A stretch of DNA of 21,065 nt from CAYRCU01 sp964422865 (GTDB taxonomy: Bacteria; Patescibacteriota; Microgenomatia; UBA8517): assembly GCA_964422865.1 (NCBI GenBank), contig CAYRCU010000017.1, forward strand, positions 1-21,065, given 5' to 3'. Positions within the stretch are counted from its first letter, which is position 1. Each line of letters opens with the position of its first letter. Positions 14,701 to 21,065 of the stretch are shown piece by piece. The notes below the pieces were generated by a model. The model did not search any database. It was given only the letters and a program-made list of their open reading frames with translations, and had not been told where the DNA came from. A program made the translations under genes and the position numbers.

Positions 14701-15437
14701 ATACAAAAAGACTTCTGCCCGTCATTTTTTTTGTAATCGGGATCGTTGTTTTTGCAGGTTTATACTTCTTCGTAATAAAAGGAAACAATAAAGAAGAACT
14801 TCCACAAGAAGAAAATGTTGTTGCAGAGATTCCTTTAGAAAAACGTCCCCTTACCTCTCTTACTCCCTCCAAGGACGGTCATTACTTATTTCTCAAAGTC
14901 AAAAATATCGAGATAGAAGCCGCATCACTTGATTATGAAATTCTTTATCAAACTGAAGACCAGATAACACAAGGGGTTCCCGGCACGGTTAAATTGGATG
15001 GTAAAAAAGAAATTGAAGCAGAAATACTATTAGGGTCGGAATCTTCAGGTAAATTTAGATATGACAAGGGAGTAGAGAAGGGAACCCTCACTCTTCGCTT
15101 CCGAAACGATAAAGGAAAACTTGTCGGCAAACTGTTTACTGAGTTTCACCTTCAAAACGATGTTAAAACTCTCGACTCTCTTGACGACAAATTCACCTAC
15201 ACACTCAATGAGCTTTCCGATGCCTTCTTTGTAACGATGGAAACTTTTGGCCTACCCGAAGAGTTTTCGGGAAATATCATTTCAGGGCCGTATGGAGTTT
15301 TCCAATCAGAAGATGTTCATCCCGGGAGGGTTGCTATGGACGGAACCGTACATTTTTGGGATGGTTCAAATTGGGAAGCACTTTCGAGCAACAATTCCCC
15401 TAATACAGGTGTTTTTATAGGGATTTCCCAGGAATAG
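14697..15437 (+). CDS. Unknown membrane-anchored extracytoplasmic protein
   Basis: I do not recognise the family of this 246-residue protein. An N-terminal transmembrane segment (about 7-27) is followed by a Glu-rich linker (about 30-48). A predicted beta-rich extracytoplasmic domain follows, with alternating strands such as GHYLFLKVKNIEIEAASLDY and GTLTLRFRNDKGKLVGKLF. The C-terminal part contains PGRVAMDGTVHFWDGSNWEA (about 210-229), whose Trp-Asp-Gly-Ser-Asn-Trp core resembles short beta-turn motifs of surface or carbohydrate-related domains; this is only a resemblance. The ATGA overlap with glyQS implies coupled translation. Its last 23 bases overlap the 3' end of the convergent pyrG gene, and no terminator separates them. 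Confidence 0.75.
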   Translation: MNTKRLLPVIFFVIGIVVFAGLYFFVIKGNNKEELPQEENVVAEIPLEKRPLTSLTPSKDGHYLFLKVKNIEIEAASLDYEILYQTEDQITQGVPGTVKLDGKKEIEAEILLGSESSGKFRYDKGVEKGTLTLRFRNDKGKLVGKLFTEFHLQNDVKTLDSLDDKFTYTLNELSDAFFVTMETFGLPEEFSGNIISGPYGVFQSEDVHPGRVAMDGTVHFWDGSNWEALSSNNSPNTGVFIGISQE

Positions 15438-17127
15438 TCTTTCTTTTTTTAAGTGAAGCGTTGATAAACGAGATAAAAATTGGATGAGGACGCAGTGGCC
15501 TGCTTAGGTATTCCGGGTGGAACTGAGTCCCCACAAAAAAAGGGTGACTGGGTATTTCCACTGCCTCCACCAGTCTTCCGTCGGGTGAGTATCCTGAAAC
15601 AATCATGCCCGCCTTTTCAAACCTTCTTTTGTATTTGTTATTGAATTCATATCTGTGCCTGTGTCTCTCATGTACGACAAGCCTTCTCAAGTTTTTTGCC
15701 TTCCGACCATAGGACGGCACATACCAGGGAGCACGTTTTTCACTTCCATGTTTTTTGTAAGCTTCCTCTAATTTTGTGCCTTTTCCTATTAAACACGGCC
15801 AGGCACCTAATCTGACAGTTCCTCCGTACTGAAGTTTCTCTAAATACTGCTTCTGGCTCGGCATTATATGTACAACCGGATGGGTAGTTTTGGGGTTCAC
15901 TTCTTCAGAACTTGCATCATCCATTCCAAGCACATTTCTTCCAAACTCAATAACCGCCATCTGCATGCCAAAACACAACCCCAAATAGGGAACCATATTC
16001 TTTCTGGCATACTCTACTGTTCTGATTTTTCCTTCTACACCTCTTGTTCCCCATCCTTGAGGGACTATTATTCCATCCAAACCTGAAAGTTTTTCAACCA
16101 CCTTCTCTTTTTCGATATTTTCAAGATCATCGGCATTTATCCATAATACTTCCAAATTTACTCTGTTGAGCCTCGCAGCATGTCTCAGTGCCTCTACGAC
16201 ACACACGTAAGCGTCGGATAATGTATAATCACCTGTCTGTTGGTATTTGCCGACTATTCCGATTGTCACATCCTCTTTAGTCTTTATTGCAAGCATACTC
16301 TTCCATCTTTTAAGATCCATTCGGGTTAGTTTTAACCCGAGTTCCGCAGATATTTTGCTTGCCAGTCCTTGAGATTCCAGTTCAAGCGGCACCTCATACA
16401 CAGACCCAAGATCAGGGTTTGAAATTATATGCTCTACCTTAACTCCGCTAGACAGATGAATTTTGTCTTTTCTTTTTTTATCCACCCTTTTTTCAGCACG
16501 GACTATAACAAAGTCAGGTTGAATCCCCAAAGAGTTAAGGGTTGAAATCGACTGCTGTAGAGGTTTTGACTTTAACTCTCCGATTGAAGGGGGAGCCGGC
16601 ATGTAACCCACAAGGATAAAAACCAAATCCTTCGGATTTCTCAATTTAATTCTTCGGGCGGCTTCAAAAAACAGCAAACCCTCATATTCACCCACCGTTC
16701 CTCCCAATTCAACAATTACAACATCGGCCTTATTTACCTCACCGGCTTTTTTCCAGCGCTTGATAATATCTGGAGGGATATAATGGTACGGCTCCACACA
16801 TTTGCCTTGAAACGCCAATGATCTCTCGCTTTCAAGAATATCCTTATAAATCTGTCCATTTGTCATATAGTTGTCCCGCGTCAGGTTCACATCAATAAAA
16901 CGCTCATAATGCCCCAGGTCTTGATCCGTTTCTAGCCCGTCATGAGTAACAAAAACTTCACCATGCTCCACGGGGTTCATGGTTCCGGCGTCAATATTAA
17001 GATACATGTCGCACTTGACCAGAGTAGTCTTAATCCCGCGACTTTTTAGAAGAAGACCTATAGAGGATGCCGTGATCCCCTTTCCCAGTCCAGATAAAAC
17101 TCCTCCTGCAACAATTATGTACTTCAA
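15415..17127 (-). CDS. pyrG: CTP synthase (glutamine-hydrolysing), divergent form
   Basis: This 570-residue cytoplasmic enzyme aminates UTP to CTP using ATP and glutamine. The synthetase domain (1 to about 275) has the P-loop GGVLSGLGKGITA (8-20), Mg-binding Asp70 in DGLETDQD and Glu140 in VELGGTVGE, and the UTP-site block LKSKPLQQS (185-193). The glutaminase domain has nucleophile Cys385 in LGLCFGMQ and the His537/Glu539 pair in QFHPEY. Several near-invariant blocks are altered: KCDMYLNIDAGTM for KLDPYINVDPGTM, VPQGWGTRG (355-363) for VPGGFGxRG, and KSKPLQQS for KTKPTQHS. An extra basic segment lies near 450-480. The catalytic residues are intact, so it is probably active. The start codon is TTG (17125-17127), set by homology to MKYIIVAGG and by the promoter position. 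Confidence 0.95.
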   Translation of the reverse strand: MKYIIVAGGVLSGLGKGITASSIGLLLKSRGIKTTLVKCDMYLNIDAGTMNPVEHGEVFVTHDGLETDQDLGHYERFIDVNLTRDNYMTNGQIYKDILESERSLAFQGKCVEPYHYIPPDIIKRWKKAGEVNKADVVIVELGGTVGEYEGLLFFEAARRIKLRNPKDLVFILVGYMPAPPSIGELKSKPLQQSISTLNSLGIQPDFVIVRAEKRVDKKRKDKIHLSSGVKVEHIISNPDLGSVYEVPLELESQGLASKISAELGLKLTRMDLKRWKSMLAIKTKEDVTIGIVGKYQQTGDYTLSDAYVCVVEALRHAARLNRVNLEVLWINADDLENIEKEKVVEKLSGLDGIIVPQGWGTRGVEGKIRTVEYARKNMVPYLGLCFGMQMAVIEFGRNVLGMDDASSEEVNPKTTHPVVHIMPSQKQYLEKLQYGGTVRLGAWPCLIGKGTKLEEAYKKHGSEKRAPWYVPSYGRKAKNLRRLVVHERHRHRYEFNNKYKRRFEKAGMIVSGYSPDGRLVEAVEIPSHPFFVGTQFHPEYLSRPLRPHPIFISFINASLKKRKTIPGKSL

Positions 17128-17135
17128 CCAAAATT

Positions 17136-17166
17136 AAGATACCACAATCTTAACTGATTGTGTCAA
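17136..17166 (-). promoter_or_regulatory. pyrG promoter, near-leaderless
   Basis: On the minus strand, TTGACA (17166-17161) lies 19 bp before an extended -10, TGGTATCTT (17144-17136). Initiation would fall near 17129, only about 2 nt before the TTG start of pyrG. No Shine-Dalgarno sequence is present. Confidence 0.5.
17143..17162. promoter_or_regulatory. Inverted repeat between the divergent pyrG and mraZ promoters
   Basis: CACAATC (17143-17149) and GATTGTG (17156-17162) form a perfect 7-bp inverted repeat with a 6-bp centre. It covers the spacer of the pyrG promoter and touches its -35, so it could be a repressor operator. No regulator is identified, and a 7-bp palindrome in AT-rich DNA may be chance. 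Confidence 0.3.
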
Positions 17167-17173
17167 CAAGCTC

Positions 17174-17203
17174 TTGACATAGCGTGAAAACTTAATCTAA
17201 AAT
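17174..17203 (+). promoter_or_regulatory. mraZ (dcw cluster) promoter
   Basis: A perfect TTGACA -35 (17174-17179) stands 18 bp before TAAAAT (17198-17203). Initiation is expected near 17210, giving a leader of about 22 nt before the mraZ ATG at 17232. It is the strongest sigma-70-type promoter seen in the window and would drive mraZ, rsmH, ftsL-like and ftsI. Confidence 0.65.
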
Positions 17204-17227
17204 GGTGATATCTGGTGAAATATGGTG
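17203..17227 (+). promoter_or_regulatory. Candidate MraZ operator: three TGGTG direct repeats
   Basis: TGGTG occurs at 17203-17207, 17213-17217 and 17223-17227, each separated by exactly 5 bases (10-bp period, one helical turn). MraZ is known to bind short G-rich direct repeats with 5-bp spacers upstream of its own gene (TGGGN repeats in E. coli). The array overlaps the end of the -10 and the start site and runs to 5 bases before the ATG, a position suited to autorepression. The last copy (GGTGA) may double as a weak ribosome binding site. Confidence 0.65.
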
Positions 17228-17231
17228 AAAT

Positions 17232-17672
17232 ATGATTATCGGCAACTACACTTCAAAGCTTACATCTTCAAGACGCGTTGCTATTCCAAAAAAAATCAGA
17301 GAGAAACTGGGAAATCGTTTCATTATAGCCCGGTGGTATGAAAACTGTCTCGTGGCAGTTTCAACCGACGCCTGGCAGGAACTTTTAAATAAATTAACGG
17401 GGAAGTCGGACATTTTTACATCTCCCGTGCGGGATACCGATAGGTTTATTTTAGGGTCAGCCTATGAAGTAAACACAGACTCTCAAGGAAGAGCTCTTTT
17501 GCCGGAGTCCCTAGTCAAGTTTGCAGGACTCACAGATGATGTGGTTTTTGTAGGCCTTGGAGAAAGAGTTGAGCTTTGGAATAAAGCCAGCTGGCAAAAA
17601 CATGAGGAGTTTATACAAAAAAATGCCTCTCAACTCGTGGAAAATTTGGCGAAAGAAAAGAAAAATGCATGA
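17232..17672 (+). CDS. mraZ: Transcriptional regulator MraZ
   Basis: This 146-residue protein has two tandem SpoVT/AbrB-like DNA-binding halves: SSRRVAIPKKIREKLG (12-27) and NTDSQGRALLPESLVKFAGL (81-100), the latter with the family's D-x2-GR core. The first half carries SSRR where DxKGR is usual. MraZ forms a ring-shaped oligomer that binds direct repeats before its own gene and regulates the dcw cluster. Here three suitable repeats sit directly upstream, so autoregulation is likely. The ATG at 17232 follows the third repeat by 4 bases. The stop (17670-17672) lies inside the rsmH gene, which starts 5 bases earlier in another frame, so the two genes are translationally coupled. Confidence 0.95.
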   Translation: MIIGNYTSKLTSSRRVAIPKKIREKLGNRFIIARWYENCLVAVSTDAWQELLNKLTGKSDIFTSPVRDTDRFILGSAYEVNTDSQGRALLPESLVKFAGLTDDVVFVGLGERVELWNKASWQKHEEFIQKNASQLVENLAKEKKNA

Positions 17673-18525
17673 ACCGGTCCTTTTAAAGGAAGCAATTTAT
17701 TATTTGCACGTTAATAAAAACAAAAAATACATTGACGCAACTCTGGGAACGGGCGGTCACACTTTGGAGATAGTAAAAAACGGAGGAAGAGTTTTGGGGA
17801 TCGAAGCAGATCCAAAGATGTTAATACTTGCCAAAAAGCGTTTGAGAAAAACTAATACAAAGTTTGTGCTTGGTAATTTTAGAGACATCAGCGCAATTGC
17901 TGTCAAAAAAGGCTTTAACAAAGTGGATGGCATACTCTTTGATTTTGGAATCTCAAGCATACACTTGGATCAAGGTGAAAGAGGATTTTCGTTTAAAGAC
18001 CCCGCAAATCCCATTGACATGCGCCTTAATCCGATAGTTCAAGGATTAACCGCTGCAGACTTGTTAAATACGTTAAGGAGGGATCAACTGGCAAGGTTGT
18101 TTTCAGAAGTAGTAAATCCTCAAAAGGCTGCAAAGCTCGCCAAGAAAATCACAGAAAAAAGAAAGTTTAAGCCTTTTCAAACTGTTGGAGATTTCTTGGA
18201 AATTACGGGTGGCAAAATCCCCGGGAAAAAAATTCATCCCGCAACGAAGCCAATGATGGCTCTAAGAATTGCAGTCAATTCGGAACTTGAAACAATAAAA
18301 GAAGCTTTACCTAAGGCGTTTTCCCTGCTTAATAAAAATGGAAGACTTGTAGCAATCAGCTTTCATTCAGGTGAAGACGTTTTAGTAAAAAGTTTTTTTA
18401 GGTCTGTTTCAAAAAACGGATTAGGAAACATACTCACCAAAAAACCAATAACGCCGTCCATAGACGAGTTAAGCTCAAATCCGCGCGCAAGAAGTGCACG
18501 GTTAAGAACAATAGAAAAACTATGA
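17665..18525 (+). CDS. rsmH: 16S rRNA (cytosine-1402-N4)-methyltransferase RsmH (MraW)
   Basis: This 286-residue SAM-dependent methyltransferase acts on C1402 in the decoding site of 16S rRNA. The frame is open further upstream, but homology begins at MHEPVLLKEA, so the ATG at 17665 is chosen, overlapping the mraZ stop by 8 bases. SAM-binding motif I is DATLGTGGHTLEIV (24-37), followed by GIEADPKML (45-53). VDGILFDFGISSIHLDQGERGFSF (87-110) is the characteristic RsmH block, and the helical insertion domain lies at about 125-200. The C-terminal block ISFHSGEDVLVKSFF (231-245) has SGED where SLED is usual. RNPRARSARLR-like closure (272-281) is present. The length is slightly shorter than the usual 310 residues. 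Confidence 0.95.
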   Translation: MHEPVLLKEAIYYLHVNKNKKYIDATLGTGGHTLEIVKNGGRVLGIEADPKMLILAKKRLRKTNTKFVLGNFRDISAIAVKKGFNKVDGILFDFGISSIHLDQGERGFSFKDPANPIDMRLNPIVQGLTAADLLNTLRRDQLARLFSEVVNPQKAAKLAKKITEKRKFKPFQTVGDFLEITGGKIPGKKIHPATKPMMALRIAVNSELETIKEALPKAFSLLNKNGRLVAISFHSGEDVLVKSFFRSVSKNGLGNILTKKPITPSIDELSSNPRARSARLRTIEKL

Positions 18526-18788
18526 AAATTATTAAATTAAAATATGCCATAGGATTTATTCTGTCGATCCTTTTGGTGTCAATCGTATTTGCTTCCATAA
18601 GCTCGGCCTCCAAGGGCTCAGAGCTTCTGGATATTGAGGAAAAAATACTGGCTTTAAAAGAAGATAACACACGCTTAAAAGATGAGATACTCAAACATTC
18701 TTCAATAAAGAACGTTGAAGAAAAGGCTTCAGACATAGGTTTTGTTGAACCGGCAGAAGTGATCTTTTTAAATGAACTGGCGCCTTAA
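18522..18788 (+). CDS. FtsL/DivIC-like small division membrane protein
   Basis: This 88-residue protein has a short basic N-terminus and one transmembrane segment (about 8-27). An extracytoplasmic coiled coil follows (about 34-65, LLDIEEKILALKEDNTRLKD heptads), and then a short C-terminal region with AEVIFLN. This size and plan match FtsL and septum formation initiator (DivIC/FtsB) proteins. Its place between rsmH and ftsI is the canonical ftsL position. It would scaffold FtsQ/DivIB and FtsW-FtsI at the septum. Sequence similarity in this family is weak, so the call rests on architecture and context. The start overlaps rsmH (ATGA), and the 3' end overlaps ftsI by 17 bases. Confidence 0.75.
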   Translation: MKIIKLKYAIGFILSILLVSIVFASISSASKGSELLDIEEKILALKEDNTRLKDEILKHSSIKNVEEKASDIGFVEPAEVIFLNELAP

Positions 18789-20550
18789 AGTTCTTAGCGT
18801 CACTTTTATCCTTGGATTTTTGTTAATTGCTCTGAAGCTTTTTTACTGGCAAATAATAAAAGGTCCACTCCTTGCCTCCAAAGCGCGTGAACAACAGACA
18901 AGTGGCACCTCGGTTATTGCGCCGAGAGGAAACATACTTTCTTCAGACAACTCACCCCTTGTAGCAAGCACAAACTCATGGCTTGCTTACGCCTATCTGC
19001 CAGATATCATAAATTCTCCCGAAAATATCGCCAAATCTCTCGCACCGTTTTTTGTCGATCTTGATCTGGAAGAAATAAGATCCAAAAAAAAGGAACTTTC
19101 AGAAAATAAGGAAGAGGAGACAGAAGAAATCAATGAAAAAAAACTGATAACAGACGAGGTTAAACGTCTTGAAAAACTTTTGTCAAATACAAACACCACT
19201 TGGGTGCCTTTAAAAAAAAGAATAAATAGTTCAATAAAAAATAATATCGAGGCATTGCACATTAGCGGCATCGGTTTTGATAAAAAGATAGCCCGCTTTT
19301 ATCCGGAAGGATCAATGTCCGCGCACATCTTAGGTTTCATGGGCAAGGACGATGAAGGGCAGAATAAAGGATACTTCGGTCTCGAGGGATACTATGACTT
19401 AACACTAAAAGGGAAAAAGGGCTTTCTGGAAAGGGAAGCAAGTGCTTTGGGAATCCCGATTCTTATTGGAAGGTCCAAAACATCAAGCGCAAAAAAAGGT
19501 GTTGATCTTGTAACACACATTGACAAATTTGTTCAATTGAAGGTGGAAAACAAACTTGAAAAAGCACTCGAAACTTATGGAGCCAAAAAGGGGACAATAA
19601 TCGTCATAAATCCCCAAAATGGAGGAGTTATTGCCATGGCATCGCTTCCTTCATACGAACCCAAAAGATACTATGAATATACAAACGAGATTTTTAGAAA
19701 TCCCGCAATCTCAGATTCTTTTGAGCCGGGATCAATCTTTAAACCCGTTATCATGGCCGCCGCTCTTGATGCCGGTGTCGTAGATCCTGATACAAAGTGT
19801 GATATCTGCGATAAACCCCTAAAGGTGGATAAATATTATATTAAGACCTGGAACGATGAATATGAGTCCAATCGCACAATGACAGATGTTATAGTCCACT
19901 CAGATAATGTGGGCATGGCGTTTGTAGGATCTAAGCTTGGTGCAAAAAAACTATACAACTATCTTAATGAATTTGGATTCGGAGAGCTTACACAAATAGA
20001 TCTGCAAGGGGAGATGACGCCGGCACTAAGAAAAAAAAGTGACTGGAGTTATGTTGATGTAGCAACAGTCTCTTTCGGTCAGGGAATTGCCATAACTCCA
20101 ATTCAGATGATAAACGCCATAGTAACAATCGCAAGAGGCGGAACTCCAATTACGCCTCAGGTTGTGGATAAACTGCGCCTTGAAGATTGGGAAAAGGATA
20201 TTAAGCCTCGTGAAGGAAAAAGAGTCATTTCTCAAAAAGCAGCAGAAGAAGTCACGAAGATGATGGTAGCCGCGGCTGAAAAAGGAGAAGCTCAGTGGAC
20301 CACTCTTAGAAACTTTAAGATAGCCGGAAAAACAGGAACAGCCCAAATACCGGTTCAAGGCTATTATGATGAAGAAAAAACAATTGCAAGTTTCGTAGGG
20401 TTTGCTCCTGCCGATAATCCACGTTTTGTGATGCTTGTAACTCTGCAAGAACCGCAAAGCTCACCCTGGGCCAGTGAGACCGCAGCTCCTTTGTGGTTCA
20501 GTATTGCAAAAGATCTACTCTCACACTTCTCAATTCAGCCGGTAAATTGA
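18772..20550 (+). CDS. ftsI: Peptidoglycan D,D-transpeptidase FtsI (class B penicillin-binding protein)
   Basis: This 592-residue protein crosslinks peptidoglycan at the septum. A short cytoplasmic end and a transmembrane helix (about 8-26) precede the PBP dimerisation domain (about 45-235), which has SVIAPRGNILSSD near 47-59 and GYFGLEGYYDLTLKGKKG at 200-217. A strongly charged coiled-coil-like insertion (about 98-140) interrupts this domain. The transpeptidase domain has SxxK in SIFK (Ser321, Lys324), SDN (377-379) and KTG (520-522), so all catalytic motifs are intact. A CDIC pair (343-346) lies between the first two motifs. No PASTA domains follow. It is translationally linked to the ftsL-like gene and is the last gene before a new extended -10 in front of murE. 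Confidence 0.93.
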   Translation: MNWRLKVLSVTFILGFLLIALKLFYWQIIKGPLLASKAREQQTSGTSVIAPRGNILSSDNSPLVASTNSWLAYAYLPDIINSPENIAKSLAPFFVDLDLEEIRSKKKELSENKEEETEEINEKKLITDEVKRLEKLLSNTNTTWVPLKKRINSSIKNNIEALHISGIGFDKKIARFYPEGSMSAHILGFMGKDDEGQNKGYFGLEGYYDLTLKGKKGFLEREASALGIPILIGRSKTSSAKKGVDLVTHIDKFVQLKVENKLEKALETYGAKKGTIIVINPQNGGVIAMASLPSYEPKRYYEYTNEIFRNPAISDSFEPGSIFKPVIMAAALDAGVVDPDTKCDICDKPLKVDKYYIKTWNDEYESNRTMTDVIVHSDNVGMAFVGSKLGAKKLYNYLNEFGFGELTQIDLQGEMTPALRKKSDWSYVDVATVSFGQGIAITPIQMINAIVTIARGGTPITPQVVDKLRLEDWEKDIKPREGKRVISQKAAEEVTKMMVAAAEKGEAQWTTLRNFKIAGKTGTAQIPVQGYYDEEKTIASFVGFAPADNPRFVMLVTLQEPQSSPWASETAAPLWFSIAKDLLSHFSIQPVN

Positions 20551-20557
20551 AAAGTTC

Positions 20558-20566
20558 TGATAAAAT
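20558..20566 (+). promoter_or_regulatory. Extended -10 element before murE
   Basis: TGATAAAAT fits an extended -10 (TGn plus TAAAAT) in the 25-bp gap between ftsI and murE. Initiation near 20573 would leave about 3 nt before the GTG start at 20576. No -35 is seen. It may be a secondary promoter inside the dcw operon. Confidence 0.4.
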
Positions 20567-20575
20567 ACTATTTAA

Positions 20576-21065
20576 GTGAAACTACACACGCTGCTAAATA
20601 ATCTTAAATATAAAAAAATCTACGGAACCGACAAACTAATCGTCTCCGGCATTGCCGACAATTCCAGAAAGGTCAAAAAAGGAAGCCTGTTTGTAGCGGT
20701 CAAGGGTTTAACGGTAGATGGGCATAAATACATTCCTCAAGCCATTTCTCAAGGGGCAGTGGTAATTGTTGGCCAAAGTTTCCCTCAAAAAAGCTGGCTT
20801 AATAAAATAACCTACATCCAAGTTGCCAATTCCAGAGAAGCTTTGGGACTTCTCGCTTCAGCCTGGTATAAAAATCCTTCCGAAAAAATGAAGATCATAG
20901 GAATTACCGGCACGGACGGCAAAACCACAACCGCAAGTTTAATTCATTGGATACTGGTAACATCCGGTAAAAAAGCCGGACTTGTTTCAACTGTCGAAGC
21001 TAAAACCGGCAAACAATCTCACAGCACGGGCCTGCATGTAACAAATCCCGAACCACTGGTTCTTC
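20576..21065 (+). CDS. murE: UDP-N-acetylmuramyl-tripeptide synthetase MurE, N-terminal part, 3' end outside window
   Basis: About 163 residues of a Mur ligase are present and the frame is open to the window end. The first domain carries GIADNSRKVKKGSLFVAVKG (about 24-43), the MurE-type uridine-nucleotide-binding region with its Ser-Arg pair, and DGHKYIPQAISQGA. The ATP-binding P-loop is GITGTDGKTTTASLI (about 107-121), and the conserved TNPEPL block comes just before the cut. MurE adds the third amino acid (diaminopimelate or lysine) to UDP-MurNAc-dipeptide in the cytoplasm. The selectivity motif (DNPR or equivalent) lies beyond the window, so the residue added is unknown. The start is GTG at 20576, chosen because no in-frame ATG gives the conserved N-terminus; there is no Shine-Dalgarno sequence. 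Confidence 0.9.
   Translation, partial: MKLHTLLNNLKYKKIYGTDKLIVSGIADNSRKVKKGSLFVAVKGLTVDGHKYIPQAISQGAVVIVGQSFPQKSWLNKITYIQVANSREALGLLASAWYKNPSEKMKIIGITGTDGKTTTASLIHWILVTSGKKAGLVSTVEAKTGKQSHSTGLHVTNPEPLVL

Noticed and set aside
17557..17664. N-terminal extension of RsmH
   Set aside because: The frame is open, but it lies inside mraZ in another frame and the conserved RsmH N-terminus begins at MHEPVLLKEA (17665).
20026..20457. Minus-strand ORF of 143 codons opposite ftsI
   Set aside because: The plus strand encodes the conserved transpeptidase domain with the KTG motif here; the reverse frame has no domain-like features.

Overview
The window looks like a fragment of a reduced, AT-rich bacterial genome of the Candidate Phyla Radiation, most likely Microgenomates/Patescibacteria. 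This is inferred from the mix of a DUF4012 glycan-cluster protein, a shortened RecO, a divergent CTP synthase, densely overlapping genes, few Shine-Dalgarno sites and several -10 boxes placed at or just before start codons. TGA is used as a stop in many ATGA junctions, so the recoded-UGA code of some CPR lineages does not apply. No database search was possible, so the lineage is an inference. A 100-N scaffold gap at 8796-8895 shows that this is a draft assembly.

Region 1 (1-8776) is a surface-polysaccharide operon read rightward. Genes abut or overlap by 1-26 bases except at 1800-1893. It holds a partial GT4 glycosyltransferase, a hexapeptide-repeat acyltransferase, an unknown two-membrane-segment protein with a polyproline run, a possible 35-residue ORF, a GT2, an O-antigen ligase/polymerase-like membrane protein, a GT-C (ArnT/PMT-like) transferase, a GT4, a second GT2 and a second complete GT4. 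Region 2 (8778-8988) is a tandem array of 37-bp units. Each unit is a 34-nt imperfect palindrome plus AAA. The scaffold gap lies inside the array, and the last unit carries an extended -10 promoter for the next gene.

Region 3 (9003-12821) continues the glycan theme: GDP-mannose pyrophosphorylase (activated sugar), a small undecaprenyl-phosphate sugar transferase (first lipid-linked sugar) and a large membrane-anchored DUF4012 protein. Together with region 1 this gives most parts of a lipid-linked glycan pathway: sugar activation, initiation, extension, acylation and polymerisation/ligation. A flippase is not seen and may lie upstream. Region 4 (12829-15437) holds recO, single-chain glycyl-tRNA synthetase and an unknown membrane-anchored protein that ends tail-to-tail with pyrG.

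Region 5 is a divergent promoter region (17128-17231) between pyrG (leftward, TTG start) and the division/cell-wall (dcw) cluster mraZ-rsmH-ftsL-like-ftsI-murE (rightward, murE cut by the window end). The mraZ promoter carries three TGGTG direct repeats at exact 10-bp spacing over its -10 and initiation region, the layout of a MraZ autoregulatory operator. The most interesting non-coding signals are the palindromic tandem array, the MraZ-type operator and the recurrent leaderless or near-leaderless promoter arrangement.
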